Made by a program: the position numbers and the translations under genes. Positions 37,021 to 47,718 of a stretch of DNA of 64,000 bases are shown in pieces. The notes beneath the pieces were generated by a model, which saw only the letters and a program-made list of their open reading frames with translations, did not search any database and was not told the DNA's origin. The DNA comes from Paramacrobiotus metropolitanus (Eukaryota > Tardigrada > Eutardigrada > Parachela > Macrobiotidae): positions 124,001 to 188,000 of the forward strand of contig NW_026570349.1 in NCBI RefSeq assembly GCF_019649055.1, read 5' to 3'. The first letter of the stretch is position 1. Each line of letters opens with the position of its first letter.

Positions 37021-40000
37021 GTACGGGAGAAGAAATATTCTTATTACTTTCTATGGAGCATTTACTGACGAACTTTTGGTGATAACTACTGAACTGTAGC
37101 ATATCATTGTTCATTTGATATCTTGATATTTGATAGATAGATTCGATATATTCGGGTCACATTCAGCATGTAATGCTGTAATTATCAGGACCAGAGCGTT
37201 CGACTACAAATGCTCGCAGGTCATCGGCGTCAGTTGGTGAACTAAGGTACAGTACTCTGTATACTGCTTTCATAAAAACGTAATTCCAACAGAAACCTAA
37301 TGATTGTGGTGAATGTGTGCAATAACTATGTACGAGTTAGAGTACATGCATTTATAAATATAGATTTGTTCTCTTCAACGCGCAGCAGACTAACTCTTAA
37401 TCTCTTATTCCACGATAATGTAGTAACACCAACTTCCGTTGCTAATACAGCAATGTCATCAAGTTTACAAATTAATACAATTACCTTATACACGTAAAGT
37501 AATACTGCCGTAATACAATTAAGTATTTTTTCCTCCTTGAGATCCATTTAGCTGCAGATAGTGTCATAATTGCGTGGTTTCTCTTCATTAAGCAAAAATA
37601 TTATAACGATACTGCTGCACAGAAATCCCGAATAGATGTGCCTCCAAGAATTCCGCATTTGGCAGCACCAAAAACTGTCGGAAATGGCAGTTTTGGTGTC
37701 CGCGAAAAGCGGAAACCTTGTGGTCTAACTCTAACAACAATGACGGTGCCCGTTGTGTCATGACGGTGCCCGTTGTGTAATGTACAGTAAGAAGTAGTGA
37801 TGATGAATATTAGTACCTCGTACTGTACAGAGTATAGTTGATTGTGTTTGTATTATACGAGTATTTCACTAATGATCTACTGCGCAAGTATCTTTCGGGA
37901 AACCTTTCGATTAAAATTACTTCAAAAATGTAAGTATAAAAATGCTTACGCATAAATATTATGTACACATATAAGGTGCGTACGCCTTTTTAATAATAGC
38001 AGTTTCAGTAATAGCCTACAGCATTTCTGCCATTTTTCTGTCTATATTAGACAAACCGCTTTTGTTCCAGTAATTTAGGTACTTCAGTAAGTGCTAATTG
38101 CCTTCAGATAGGTCCGTACTATGGTCTTGCATGTGCTCGTTACTCATCTGCGTTCTATCGCAATATGACTTGCACAATGTTTCAAGCGACCGGTTTTGAG
38201 GGTGCGGTAGGGTGTCATCAAACGAGAGTTATGCCAAATCGGCTTCCACCAAGGAATTAATAAGTAACAGCTTACCAACAATGTCACAGTCATGATGGGT
38301 AAGACAGATGGCAAAACCGTCTCATGCGACTTTGAACTCGAAGTAGGACCAACAATATATGTTAATTATATAGTGTGTGTTGAATCATTGTGACAACTGA
38401 AGCCCAGACAAGTAAAATGTTGAGCACATCGAGCCGGTATAAAGTCGCAACAGCTTCGAAAAGCCAAGCGCCTGCGGAACTCATATCGCATGCAAAAGAA
38501 TGGTTCGCAAAAATGTTAATGATTGTTTTCTTGATGCCGGACCATGCTGACACATGTTTTTGGCAACCGAAAGAGGAATGAATAAGCACAAAGCCTCCAT
38601 TAATACGCTTCGACTTCTTAAGTCACAAATTTCTCTGCTCAGGTGCCGGTTATTTTGCGCGGTGGTTGTGAAGTTTGCAGAGCGCCATTTTGAAAGAATT
38701 TCGCAGAGTATGTATAGGTTTACAGATTGTTTGTGAGCAAGAATGAAAGTAGTTTTGTAAGCAAGTTTTAAACTGTTTGGCGTCTGCACAGCAGACTATA
38801 AACTATGGAGCGGTGACACGAGCGCGTTGATCCTTACCCGGCTTACCGGCAGAAAACGGTAAACCACGATGTCCCGTTGCTGTAGACAGCCGAGGTTCAG
38901 CAAATGCGCAGCTCCACGGGAAGCATTGAACAAACAGTTCAATCCCGGTGAAACTTTTGCCAAGGGCTGGACGACGTGCCATGACGTGGCGGGGCGCCAC
39001 AATACAACAGAAGCTGAACTTCTATTGGCTACTCTCTGCTCTAGCATATAATGCGCTAGCAGTCTGTAGGGAGGCAAGCAGCAAACAAACAAAATGCCCC
39101 ATCGCTACCCATGCTCCAAAGAGACGCAGGATAGAAACTGGCTATCATAACTGCAATTGCACAGGGATTTTACCTGACCGGCGACGTATGGTCCGCCCGG
39201 TTCCCGTCGGACGGGCACACGAATGTTAAGGGGAATGCTCATTGCCCAGTGTTAGACTGGGTCTGTCATGATGCCGCACACGATGAATGGAGATTCAAAT
39301 GGGATGCGATGCGGTCGCAGTCAAAAATCAGTATCCAACTGGTCGGCATTGATGTCCTGGAGATAACGAAAAGTCCGGTGGAAGAAATGACAAGCAGAAA
39401 ATTTTAGCCAAATTAGAGACGTCGAATTTTTGTCAGCACCCGCTTTGGTTAGTTGTACCGTAGAAGTCGAGTATCTGATATACCGATGCTACTTTCAGTG
39501 CGAGTACTTCTGTAACTTAATAGGTAGAAGTATTCATTTGAACTTCAGCAATAGCGGCGACCGGAACTGCATTCTTAGGATACCATAAATGCAATATCCA
39601 TATTCTTCATGAAAATGGACACCATCACGGAATTCGGTGGAAAAAAAATTACAGTAGATAAGTAAATTCCAGATTTCTGTCGGTTTAGCGAGCCAACGAT
39701 ACCGTAAAGTAGCTGCACTCTTGGAATATTTCTATGCAGCACCGGTGGCACTTACCTAAAATTCTAAATGTAGTACGTACTTCGCACCTATAAAGCCGAA
39801 AGGATTACTTATTATTATCATAATACAATTTATTTTTAAAACGAAATTATAATATTATCAAAATGCGATTTATTATTGGAACGGAATCATCGGCCCATTG
39901 GGGAAGGTATTGCCATATTTTTCTGTAGAAATCGGCGATGAAACCCGGCTGCTCCGCACATACACCATTATTATTATTATTTTTATTATTATTATTATTA

Positions 40001-40130
40001 TTGCAACTACAGTATCCAAACTCCATTACGGAGACTTAATATCCTTACAATTAGGTGAAAACCTTTGGGCTTTTAGGCTATTTTACTTTTTTTTGGTTTG
40101 ATTGCATGAGATAATAGTTACCCACCTACG
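37021..40130. other. Gene-poor region
   Basis: This region contains a hairpin-forming sequence near 37664-37710 (CACCAAAA...TTTTGGTG arms) and a 20-base direct repeat, GACGGTGCCCGTTGTGT, at 37743 and 37763. An ATT microsatellite lies at 39966-40003. No gene was recognised on either strand. Confidence 0.4.
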
Positions 40131-40210
40131 AGTAGGAATCGAACCCAGGACATACAATCTTAAAGGGGATATCACGGGGATATCACGGGTTAGGATGCAA
40201 GCGTCTGAAG
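40125..40210 (-). repeat. tRNA-like (SINE-type) B box remnant
   Basis: On the minus strand, CTGGGTTCGATTCCTACTCG at about 40137-40160 matches a tRNA T-arm / Pol III B box (GGTTCGANTCC). A full cloverleaf could not be drawn, and the A-box side (TAACCCGTGATATC) is poor. A tRNA-derived SINE end or decayed tRNA is more likely than a working tRNA gene. Confidence 0.35.
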
Positions 40211-40539
40211 GCGAAAATTTCCCGTCATAATGAAATCAGAGATGTGATTCATCGCGCCTGTGGGTCAGCCAGTATCCCTTCAGTTCTCGAGCCACCAGGC
40301 CTTTACCGCGATACCCAGAAAAGACCGGATGGCATGACCTCAGTTCCCTTCAGCCAAGGAAAATCCTGGGTGTGGGATGTCACCTGCACGGATACCAAGG
40401 CCACCAGCTACATCGCCAAAACATCCCAGGAAGCCGGCGCTGCCGCCACCATGGCGGAGGCGAAGAAAAACCATAAGCACGGATATTTACGCGATAATTT
40501 TAATTTCTCTGCTTTGGTTTTTGAAACAATGGGTGTGTG

Positions 40540-40548
40540 GGGTAAAGA
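40540..40548 (+). other. Left target-site duplication GGGTAAAGA
   Basis: These nine bases are identical to 44541-44549 and flank the KDZ-type element. Removing the element and one copy rejoins the retroelement reading frame. Confidence 0.85.
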
Positions 40549-40639
40549 GAGAGTATCGCCGAGTTAGGGTGTTTTTCTAAAGAGTTCCCTGTACTCCCAC
40601 GAAACGCCGAAACAGTTATTTCAAAGAAAATAAAAGCCA

Positions 40640-41135
40640 GAAAACCAGAACTAAGCACTTAGAAACGCAATGAAACTAGTCGAAACTCGTCGAAACGTAC
40701 TGAAACTAGATGAAAACCCGATGAAACCCGTCGAAACCCGATGAAACCTGATGAAACCTGTTGAAACTTGCTGAAATGTGATGAAACTAACTGAAACGTG
40801 ATGAAACTCGTTGAAACTAACTGAAACGCGAAGAAACGTGATGAAACCCGTTGAAACTTGCTGAAATGTGATGAAACTAACTGAAACGTGATGAAACTCA
40901 TTGAAACTAACTGAAACGCGATGAAACGTGATGAAACTCGTTGAAACTAGCTGAAACGCGATGAAACGTGATGAAACCCGTTGAAACTTGCTGAAATGTG
41001 ATGAAACTAACTGAAACGTGATGAAACTCATTGAAACTTGCTGAAATGCGATGAAACTAACTAAAACGCGTTGAAACGTGTTGAAACCAAATCAAGCTCG
41101 TTGAAACGTCATGAAACGCGATAAAAAAACATTAA
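40640..41135. repeat. 10-bp phased GAAAC minisatellite (left subterminal array)
   Basis: GAAAC recurs almost every 10 bases for about 500 bp (units like GATGAAACGT, TTGAAACTNG). Copies of a longer ~80-base pattern are visible within it. The apparent minus-strand ORFs here are translations of the repeat. A-tracts at helical pitch should bend the DNA. Confidence 0.9.
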
Positions 41136-41348
41136 AACGCGAGGGATTTTTATGGGAGTTTGTTTAGAAATTTTTTTGCAGAACTTCTGGCTAATACACA
41201 GAATAACACAGTGCACTAAGCAGTGGCATACATTCGGAATGATTCTAAATTCGAGCCCAATTTGTACTTGTGTCACTAGCAAAAACATTCACAAAGTTAT
41301 AACACCTTATAATACAGAACATTATAAAAGTAGGCTGAGTCCACAGAA

Positions 41349-42600
41349 TCATCTTTTTTCCAGGTACCGATTGCGGCGCTGCACGATGCGATGGAGAAAA
41401 AATATCTGATGATACTTAGGCATTTGAAACAATGCATACTGAAAGGCACCAAGCCAACTAAAGGTCTGTTCGCATGCCTGGGTGTTGCTTGTCTCTAGAT
41501 TAGGATGGATTTGTTTGATGTGTTCCGGATTGTACTTAGTGTGGCAATCTCCGCTCTTGTGATTGGACAAATGAAACCCGTCAATCACTTTTGTCATTCC
41601 ATTAATCCAAAGGCTGTTGTATGGGTACGGCAGCGGGAGCAATACTTTGGTTGCCCGAATTTTGTCCAGATTGCACATGTTATCGTATGCGATGAAAATT
41701 TCTCCCCACTTCTCCACTGGAACACCCTGTAGCACTAAGTACATCCATGCGATAAGGATCAGAAACACTTGCGAGGGAGACTCTGACCTAAAAAATTACA
41801 GTTTAATGATACTGATACGATACGAAAAATTCTTTAGGAATTGTAAGTTTACCCATATATGGGAGCGAAACTTTCGACATGGCCACCTGCTCGCACGATA
41901 AAAAGATATCCCCGCGACCTATCAATTTTTGTTTTTGTTTCTCCGAGTTGTTTGTAACAAGGCAAAGTGGATGCTTCGGAGTTCGAAGGTAATTCGATTC
42001 CCTTTGCTGCAGAAGTCTGATGTGCGGCTTGAAAAAGTATCTGCATACCTAAATCATAATTATTTATAGGCATATAATTATTTCAAAAAATTAGTTATTG
42101 CACTACTATCACAAAAACCTGCGTTCTGTTATATTAACCTGGTATCTCTGAACGAAGATCATTGCGCGAAGAACCAGTGGGATTTATTCCTAGTGATTCT
42201 GCAATCACTGCATGCTTTGGGCAGAACTTGCTGCCCTTTGCTCTAATCGGTTCCTCGGTACAGATGCTAGGGAAGTTCACTAGAGGAATGTCGCTAATGT
42301 GGTTCTGAAAACAATTTTTATTCAAAAATGATGACACAAATGCTCCAACAAATTTACAGGGTAAACTGTACCTGTACGATAAACGAGCAGTGCTTAAAAT
42401 GAGCCTTCCAGATACCATCGCAAACGTAAAGTACTCCACACCCTCGTTTCTTGCAAACTGGGTTGCAGGAATGAGGGTACTGTAGTGGCTCGCACATCTT
42501 GTACCACAGAGTTGGTGTACGGGAAAAATGTGCATCCAATATACACACTCTAACCGGGCAAAATGCACGCCTACGAAATAATGCTTGATTTGACTTCAAG
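41349..42600 (-). CDS. KDZ-family transposase, core region
   Basis: Minus-strand exons about 42372-42600 (5' limit uncertain), 42139-42304, 41853-42048 and 41349-41787 join in phase. The first has a Cys-rich segment then VCDGIWKAHFKHC, and the second has PLVNFPSICTEEP and FCPKH. The third has the IDRSRG segment, and the last has ESPSQVFL, AYDNMCNLDK, VIDGFHLSNH, CHTKYNP and NTQACEQTFSWL, ending RRNRYLEKR. This order matches eukaryotic KDZ transposases, an RNase-H-fold family that cuts and pastes DNA. The acidic residues in AYD, VID and CEQ are candidate catalytic positions. An N-terminal exon may lie in 42.9-43.5 kb and was not resolved. Confidence 0.7.
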
Positions 42601-43035
42601 ATGAACTCTCCTTCTGAATCTGTCCAGAATCAAACATTTTCTTTAAAATTGTAATTCACCTTAGAAAAGAAGCTCTGTATCTGAGAACTCGAATTGTTCT
42701 GTAGCTGTAGAATGTTGACGCTGATTGCTGAACGTACCCCTCACTCTGCAGGGGCACCCCAAAAACCACAACAAATCAGTGTTTGAATTCGAGCTGACAG
42801 CAAAGATTTAAGTTAATGGCTGCTTTTGAGCATAAATTTAATTAATAATTATTAGAGCTCTAATTTTTTTAATATTCAAGAAGGTTCTCCAGACCAGAAG
42901 TTGAGAAACATCAGAAATTTATCAATGCACGCCAACTGGGAATCGTGCGTTTTGCCCGGTTAGAGTGTGTATATTGGATGCACATTTTTCCCGTACACCA
43001 ACTCTGTGGTACAAGATGTGCGAGCCACTACAGTA
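42478..43035. repeat. 92-bp inverted duplication inside the KDZ element
   Basis: Positions 42478-42569 and 42944-43035 are reverse complements with one difference in 92 bases. The left copy is transposase coding sequence. The right copy is in opposite orientation, 374 bases away, where it cannot code the same peptide in the gene's direction. Confidence 0.9.
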
Positions 43036-43594
43036 TATCGTCTGACAGCGGATAGAATCCAAATACGGTAGAATGGAATCCAAGTCAGTGTCATTCGGAA
43101 ATCCAGCTTCCGGACACTGTGTTATGCAGCGTTCCCTTAATTCCTCTTCGATCTCATGCCGAAAACATTTGGAAAACATCAGTGCAACGATGGACATGTT
43201 CGCAGGTAGCATGAACGAAACGGAAGCTGCGGAGCGAGCTACCGGGGATCTCGTTACCACGTTGTGTGATCCACCAGGAAGCAGTTCGCAGTTTGTTCCA
43301 GGGGTTTCCAGCAGTCCACTTAAAAAAAATGACGGTATGTTGCAACTTCAAAAGTGTGTATCCCTTGCAAGCATATTTCAACGTGAAACCTGCAAATTTT
43401 ATAGGCACCAGTTCCGCGATGCCAAACCCGAAACGACTAAAACTGTGTGAAGGTAAATCAAGCATCACCTGTTCTTTTTACTTGCATATATCTTTTCATT
43501 TCAGGTAACAAAACCCCCGTTAGGATGTCGTTTTCCGCTTCTTTTCAATCTACGGGTAATCAATCTGCTTTATACATACTTGGAGGAAAGGTTA

Positions 43595-43888
43595 ATGACG
43601 ACTAAAGTTCAAGTGAGCTTATCTGTGTGGTTTTTAGACGATAATGAACGAACTGTGGCAAAGTTTTCAACGCCGGCATGTAAGCCCACACCACTATCGG
43701 ATGCAGAATTACCCAGAATCTGTGCTAACTGTGCTGTCAAGTTAGCTGAGGGCGAACGGGGTGCCAAATGGATTCAGTGCAGCGTCTGCAGTCTCGATGT
43801 ATGCAGCACTTGTGGAAAAATACCAAAGCGGGTTGCTGTTCAAAAAACCTGGAAATGCAACTTCTGTCGTAATTTAAAAAAACTTTAA
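43595..43888 (+). CDS. PHD-like zinc-finger ORF of the KDZ element
   Basis: This 97-codon ORF ends in a Cys cluster: ICANC, then KWIQCSVCSLDVCSTC, then WKCNFC. The spacing and the W-x-QC core recall PHD or related treble-clef fingers that bind chromatin or DNA. It lies inside the transposon, opposite in strand to the transposase, between it and the right terminal array. The first ATG (43595) is used; an upstream exon is possible. Its role in the element is unknown. Confidence 0.5.
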   Translation: MTTKVQVSLSVWFLDDNERTVAKFSTPACKPTPLSDAELPRICANCAVKLAEGERGAKWIQCSVCSLDVCSTCGKIPKRVAVQKTWKCNFCRNLKKL

Positions 43889-44208
43889 AATTGTCCACGT
43901 GTGGCGATATTTAGTTGGCGAAGTAACGTTGCTGTTACAGCTTGATTATAACATCACTAGATGTACATGTGTGTATTATATGTGTGTATTAACGTCACTT
44001 AAATCTTTTAAGGTTTTAAATGTAACGATTTTGGTATATCCGCTTGAGCTTTTAATGTTCCGAATAAGCGTGCATTCTGCTTCGTGTTAGTTGCAAGAAA
44101 TAATTTCGTTTTGCAAAGTTTCGCAAATGATGAATCGACATAAAGGTCACAAGGTAGTTACAGCGCGTGTAAGCATAATTAACTGCAGTTTGGTTCGGCA
44201 GTGAGTCG

Positions 44209-44480
44209 CAGGGGGTTTCAACGCGTTTCAGTGTGTTTCAGTGGTTTGCAGTAGGTTCCACGCGTTTCAGTGTGTTTCAGCGGGTCGCAGTAGGTTTCTA
44301 CGCGTTTCAGCGGGTCGAAGTGGGTTTCAGCAAGTTTCATTTAGTTTCACTCGGTTTCACTAAGCTTTAGCGGGTTTCAGTTTTTTCTCACAAGTTTCAG
44401 CGCAATAACCTATTCATACTTTATAGCCTTTAAGAAACTTTACAGCTGAAACCGTTATTAGTGCCGTTGAAACGCGTTTC
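44209..44480. repeat. GTTTC minisatellite (right subterminal array)
   Basis: GTTTCA/GTTTCC recurs at roughly 10-base intervals, the reverse complement of the left GAAAC array. It is shorter and more degenerate than the left array and ends just inside the right terminal repeat. Confidence 0.85.
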
Positions 44481-44540
44481 AACAGAGCAGCTGTTGAAAC
44501 ATACTGATGAAACCAAAACACCCTAACTTGGCGATACTAT

Positions 44541-44549
44541 GGGTAAAGA
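44541..44549 (+). other. Right target-site duplication GGGTAAAGA
   Basis: This is identical to 40540-40548. It is followed by the continuation of the interrupted retroelement frame. Confidence 0.85.
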
Positions 44550-44730
44550 ATCGAAATGTAAGATGTCTACACTCGGTAAGATGCTTTTTGAGAGGACACA
44601 GGAGAAACGGTCCACTCAGTTTCTGAAGCAGAGAATCAGTGTTGCTTTAATGCGAGGTAACGCTGCTTGTGTTCAGGAAACGTTTTGTATCGGTAAGAGA
44701 CTGGACGAAGTGTATTATGTGTTGAAATGA

Positions 44731-45293
44731 TGAACTGCGTAATTTGCTTTTAACCTACAGTATGTTAATGTGAATAACCCAATTAAAAACTTTCAATCTT
44801 AAAGCCAGACGTACTACCACCAGGCTATTAGCAATTAACATTAAATATTTGATTATTATTATTATTATTATTTGATCATTATACGTAACATAAAGCATTT
44901 ATAACCGAATAGATTTGCATATCAAGCTGGTTTAAAATACGTTACTGACACTGAAAACTCCCAAAAATACCGCGACATGAACAACAATGAAACGCGATTA
45001 TTATCGCCCTGTTTTGATGTGCGATAAACAGATAAAATCCTTGTCGACATCACTTTCAGTGGAATTTACTTGAACTAGCAAGCATGCCACTCTTAAATGC
45101 AAGCAGTACCAATCGTGTTGAACTGAATGGTTCTTTACATTCAACAGTAGGTACGATACCGGTAAATAAACTAGCAGCTGCCTTTTTCGATTTCATGTAC
45201 CACTGCCATTTTTTTGTGGCAGCAGCAGCACTGTCTACTACCAGCAGTTTACTAGGAGTGATATGTAGTATGTACCATCATAGAAACGTCAAA
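44731..45293. other. Intergenic, upstream of an LRR gene
   Basis: This stretch contains an ATT microsatellite (44855-44880) and presumably the promoter of the LRR gene. An in-frame extension upstream of 45294 to 45084 exists, but it would bury the signal peptide. Confidence 0.4.
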
Positions 45294-46445
45294 ATGCTTT
45301 CATCTGCTTCCAACTTTGTCGGCTTGTTTCTGTTCCTTTGTTTTGTCGTGGTTCCTGAAATTACCGGCGAAGTTTGCAGGGAAACCCCAAATGATTTTTC
45401 TTGCCTTTGTGCTTCAACCACGCCCATTGACTTCCCGCGTTCGTATGATGTAAATAAAATTCCCTCTACGACCATGCGCTTAGTCCTTGGTTCACGTCAA
45501 GAACTTCCTGATCAGCGGCCCATTAACCGTTCCCTTCTGGTGTACTGCAATCTGCTGCGAAAGGACCACACAAGCATTCCCGATAGAGGACATTTAAGAC
45601 ACGTGCACTTACACAACTTTATTGGAGAAGGCGGTCGGCGGCCACCCTTCAAGCAGTTTTTGCGGTTTGTGCAGTATCGCATCGAGACACTGCGGATCGG
45701 ACACTCCAAGATCGGGCATTTAGATGCTGATTTTCTCCATGGTTTCCCGGAACTAAAGCAGCTAGATTTGTCGGAGAACGACATTTATGATATATCGATC
45801 GATGCGTTTCAAGAATTTCAGGGATATCCCGCATCCAGAGCAGAAATGTTCGATAATGTTCTGAACCTGGCAGGGAACGCTCTTGAAGAACTTAACTGGC
45901 GCGCTTTTGAACCGCTGTCATATTGGGTGGTAAGCATACCCGGTCGTTTGTTTTTCAGCAGTCGCATACTGTGCATACACTGAAAATGAATATCGTGCTT
46001 TCAGAAAAGTTTAGAACTCGGCCAACAAAATCCAAAACTACGCACAATACACATGAGTGGGGCTCCGTTCGAGTTTGGGTTTCTGTCCGACCTTGACATG
46101 AAAAATAATGATTTGACCTTTATACCTGATGACGTCCTACGCTCCCTGAAAACGGTGGAATCATTTGACCTTCAGGGCAGTATGCTCTGTGCTGTCGATG
46201 ATTGTTCCTGCTGCGAAACTCAGCCTTTTCTACAGATGATTTTAAGTAAAACCACTGTCAGGACGGGTGGCTGGGGGACGCCTTCCTCCAGACGGGGAGC
46301 TTTCAGCTGCGGTTCCCAGAATTTCTACGACTACGGTCAGCAGCGGTCAGAACAGCAGATGCCCGCTTGTAAGTTAGCAATTGCTGCTACAGTAAAACCT
46401 GATAAAGAAATATGTACACCAACGTTCAGCCGATCGCACATTTAA
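45294..46445 (+). CDS. Secreted leucine-rich-repeat protein
   Basis: The exons are 45294-45929 and 46005-46445, joined in phase 0 and giving 358 residues. The ATG at 45294 is chosen because it puts a signal peptide (FVGLFLFLCFVVVP) at the N-terminus; the frame is open to an ATG at 45084. A Cys-containing N-cap (VCRETPNDFSCLC) is followed by LRRs (IETLRIGHSKIGHLDADFL, LKQLDLSENDIYDI, LNLAGNALEEL, DLDMKNNDLTFI) and an LRRCT-like cluster (LCAVDDCSCC). No transmembrane helix or GPI signal is evident, so secretion is inferred. Ligand unknown. It is not a close copy of the LRR gene at 23.5-28.0 kb. An AATAAA lies at 46699. Confidence 0.75.
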
Positions 46446-46766
46446 GTATTTTCCGGGTCACCGGGTGTATTCATTTTCAAGTGTATGTAAAGGCAGGTTT
46501 TAGTGTATTTAAAGCGACTATTTAACAGATTAGGACAATATCCTCATTCCGGCACATATTGTTGATCAGCTCATAACTTTATACAAAGAATGCGCCTGTG
46601 AAAGTCAGTGCGACTAATGTGCGCAAACCCCAGTTTTCTGAGTGGACAATGAAACACCTTGGTTAACCGTAGTCCGTTGATTATTTTGGGCTTCACTAAT
46701 AAAGCTTAGTCAGCTGGTCTCCTGCGTCGGAGGTCCAACGGAAAGAAAATAATGTGCTAAATCTTA

Positions 46767-47624
46767 ATGTATAGAGTAGTATTGACATTCATTCTTTACG
46801 CCTTTGTTTTTGGAATCCTTCAAGGTCCTTCATGTAAACAGGCCCCACCTTTGGATATCCGGTGCCAGCAGGGATCGATCTCCCTTTCCGACACCAGTGT
46901 GGAACAAACCGACGCGCTGGTCGTCCACTTTACCGCTGACACAACAATGGGCTGCTATAGGATTTTCCACGATTTTTACCACAATGTATTAGAACTCGGC
47001 AACGTCTCACAACCTCAGCCCACCCCGTCCAGTGTAATCAGGCTTTTGTGTCACGATAACCAGATATCCGTGTTCGGACCTGATCCGGAAGTGCAGAATC
47101 CCCTAAAAATTACTCTGGACACGGATCTCAGCCCAGACTGCCATAGCATTCGTGTGCGATTCCTGAAGTTCGTCAGAAACGATTTTTTGAGCGATGGAGC
47201 CGTTACGCCTTTGTTAATTCCCAACATAACCGTAAAAACGTGGATGGCGGACCATTTTGCGTGCCCGGTTGACGCACCGCTGCGGATCAGTTGCCAGGCC
47301 GGCAAAGCGATTCTTCCTGTGAAGATGCTGAATTCGACGAAATCCACCGTGGTGTACCTTCGCGGCGACGCATCGCTTCGTTGCCGCGAATTCGTTATCA
47401 GTGTGCATGAATATCTCATCGACTCACAAAGATCGTCGGTTCACTTTGATGCATCACAGGATGCTATTGTTGCTGTATGTCAGCGCGGTCACATCGTCCT
47501 CTCGGAGTCCAATCCTCGAATTTCGGTGAAGACGAACTTAACGTATTATGGAGCACCCAACGATCCATGCCAGAAGAAGTTACGAGATTTCTTGAACTAC
47601 ATTCAGGAAATACGCCCGCATTAG
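46767..47624 (+). CDS. Secreted protein of two 143-residue cysteine modules, unrecognised family
   Basis: This is a single-exon ORF of 285 residues with a signal peptide (VVLTFILYAFVFGIL). Cysteines at 23, 33, 63, 95 and 125 recur at 166, 176, 206, 238 and 268, each exactly 143 residues later, so the mature protein is an internal duplication. Each module has two sub-repeats with a C-x29-C pair (33-63, 95-125, 176-206, 238-268) starting with a hydrophobic-Cys-x-x-G/N-x-I pattern. N-glycosylation sites are at 79, 153, 189 and 257. There is no membrane segment. I do not recognise the family. Likely extracellular; function unknown. AATAAA is at 47719. Confidence 0.8.
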   Translation: MYRVVLTFILYAFVFGILQGPSCKQAPPLDIRCQQGSISLSDTSVEQTDALVVHFTADTTMGCYRIFHDFYHNVLELGNVSQPQPTPSSVIRLLCHDNQISVFGPDPEVQNPLKITLDTDLSPDCHSIRVRFLKFVRNDFLSDGAVTPLLIPNITVKTWMADHFACPVDAPLRISCQAGKAILPVKMLNSTKSTVVYLRGDASLRCREFVISVHEYLIDSQRSSVHFDASQDAIVAVCQRGHIVLSESNPRISVKTNLTYYGAPNDPCQKKLRDFLNYIQEIRPH

Positions 47625-47718
47625 TCTACCACTAAGAAAGACATTGATAACCTACCAGGACGTTAGTTAGTGTCGTTGTCGCACTAATTTGGGTGGGTAA
47701 TCGGCTGATGCGCTGCAG

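Larger units (their letters stand above)
40549..44540. mobile_element. KDZ-type (Kyakuja-Dileera-Zisupton) DNA transposon, 3,992 bp
   Basis: The terminal inverted repeats read AGTATCGCC(G/A)AGTTAGGG-TGTTTT at both ends (40550-40575; complement of 44513-44538), and 9-bp target duplications flank them. Inside are a minus-strand spliced transposase with KDZ-type motifs and a plus-strand PHD-like Cys-rich ORF. Two subterminal arrays of GAAAC units (left) and GTTTC units (right) are inverted relative to each other. The insertion sits within a retroelement ORF. An 8- to 9-bp duplication suits the KDZ/MULE range. The intact ends and matching duplications suggest fairly recent movement. Confidence 0.8.
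40197..44730 (+). pseudogene. Retrotransposon ORF C-terminal region, split by a DNA transposon
   Basis: Plus-strand codons at 40197-40548 carry the C-terminal signature of reverse-transcriptase-bearing retroelements: a RHNEIRDVIHRA block, LEPPGLYR, KRPDG, WVWDVTC and FETMGVWG. The frame then breaks into unrelated sequence and resumes at 44541-44730 with LGKM, FLKQRIS, MRGNAA and LDE, ending in TGA. Both breakpoints carry GGGTAAAGA, so a single insertion split the ORF. The 5' coding part (the polymerase itself) is not present upstream, so it was already a dead fragment. The short ORF at 44539 is this tail, not a separate gene. Confidence 0.8.

Noticed and set aside
40651-41031. Minus-strand ORFs of repeating Phe/Ser/Val/Thr peptides
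   Set aside because: They are translations of the 10-bp GAAAC minisatellite; the peptide repeats every 10 residues because 30 bases hold three repeat units. No start context or domain.
40640-41135. CRISPR-like array
   Set aside because: The repeated unit is ~10 bp without unique spacers, in a eukaryotic transposon. It is a minisatellite.
44539-44730. Small conserved gene family (LGKM...FLKQRIS...RGNAA) shared with 30543-30728
   Set aside because: Its frame joins the retroelement C-terminus at 40548 through the target duplication, and the motif follows a reverse-transcriptase-element tail. It is retroelement debris.
45084-45293. Longer N-terminus for the secreted LRR protein
   Set aside because: It would place 70 extra residues before a good signal peptide; the internal ATG at 45294 is more plausible, though the frame is open.
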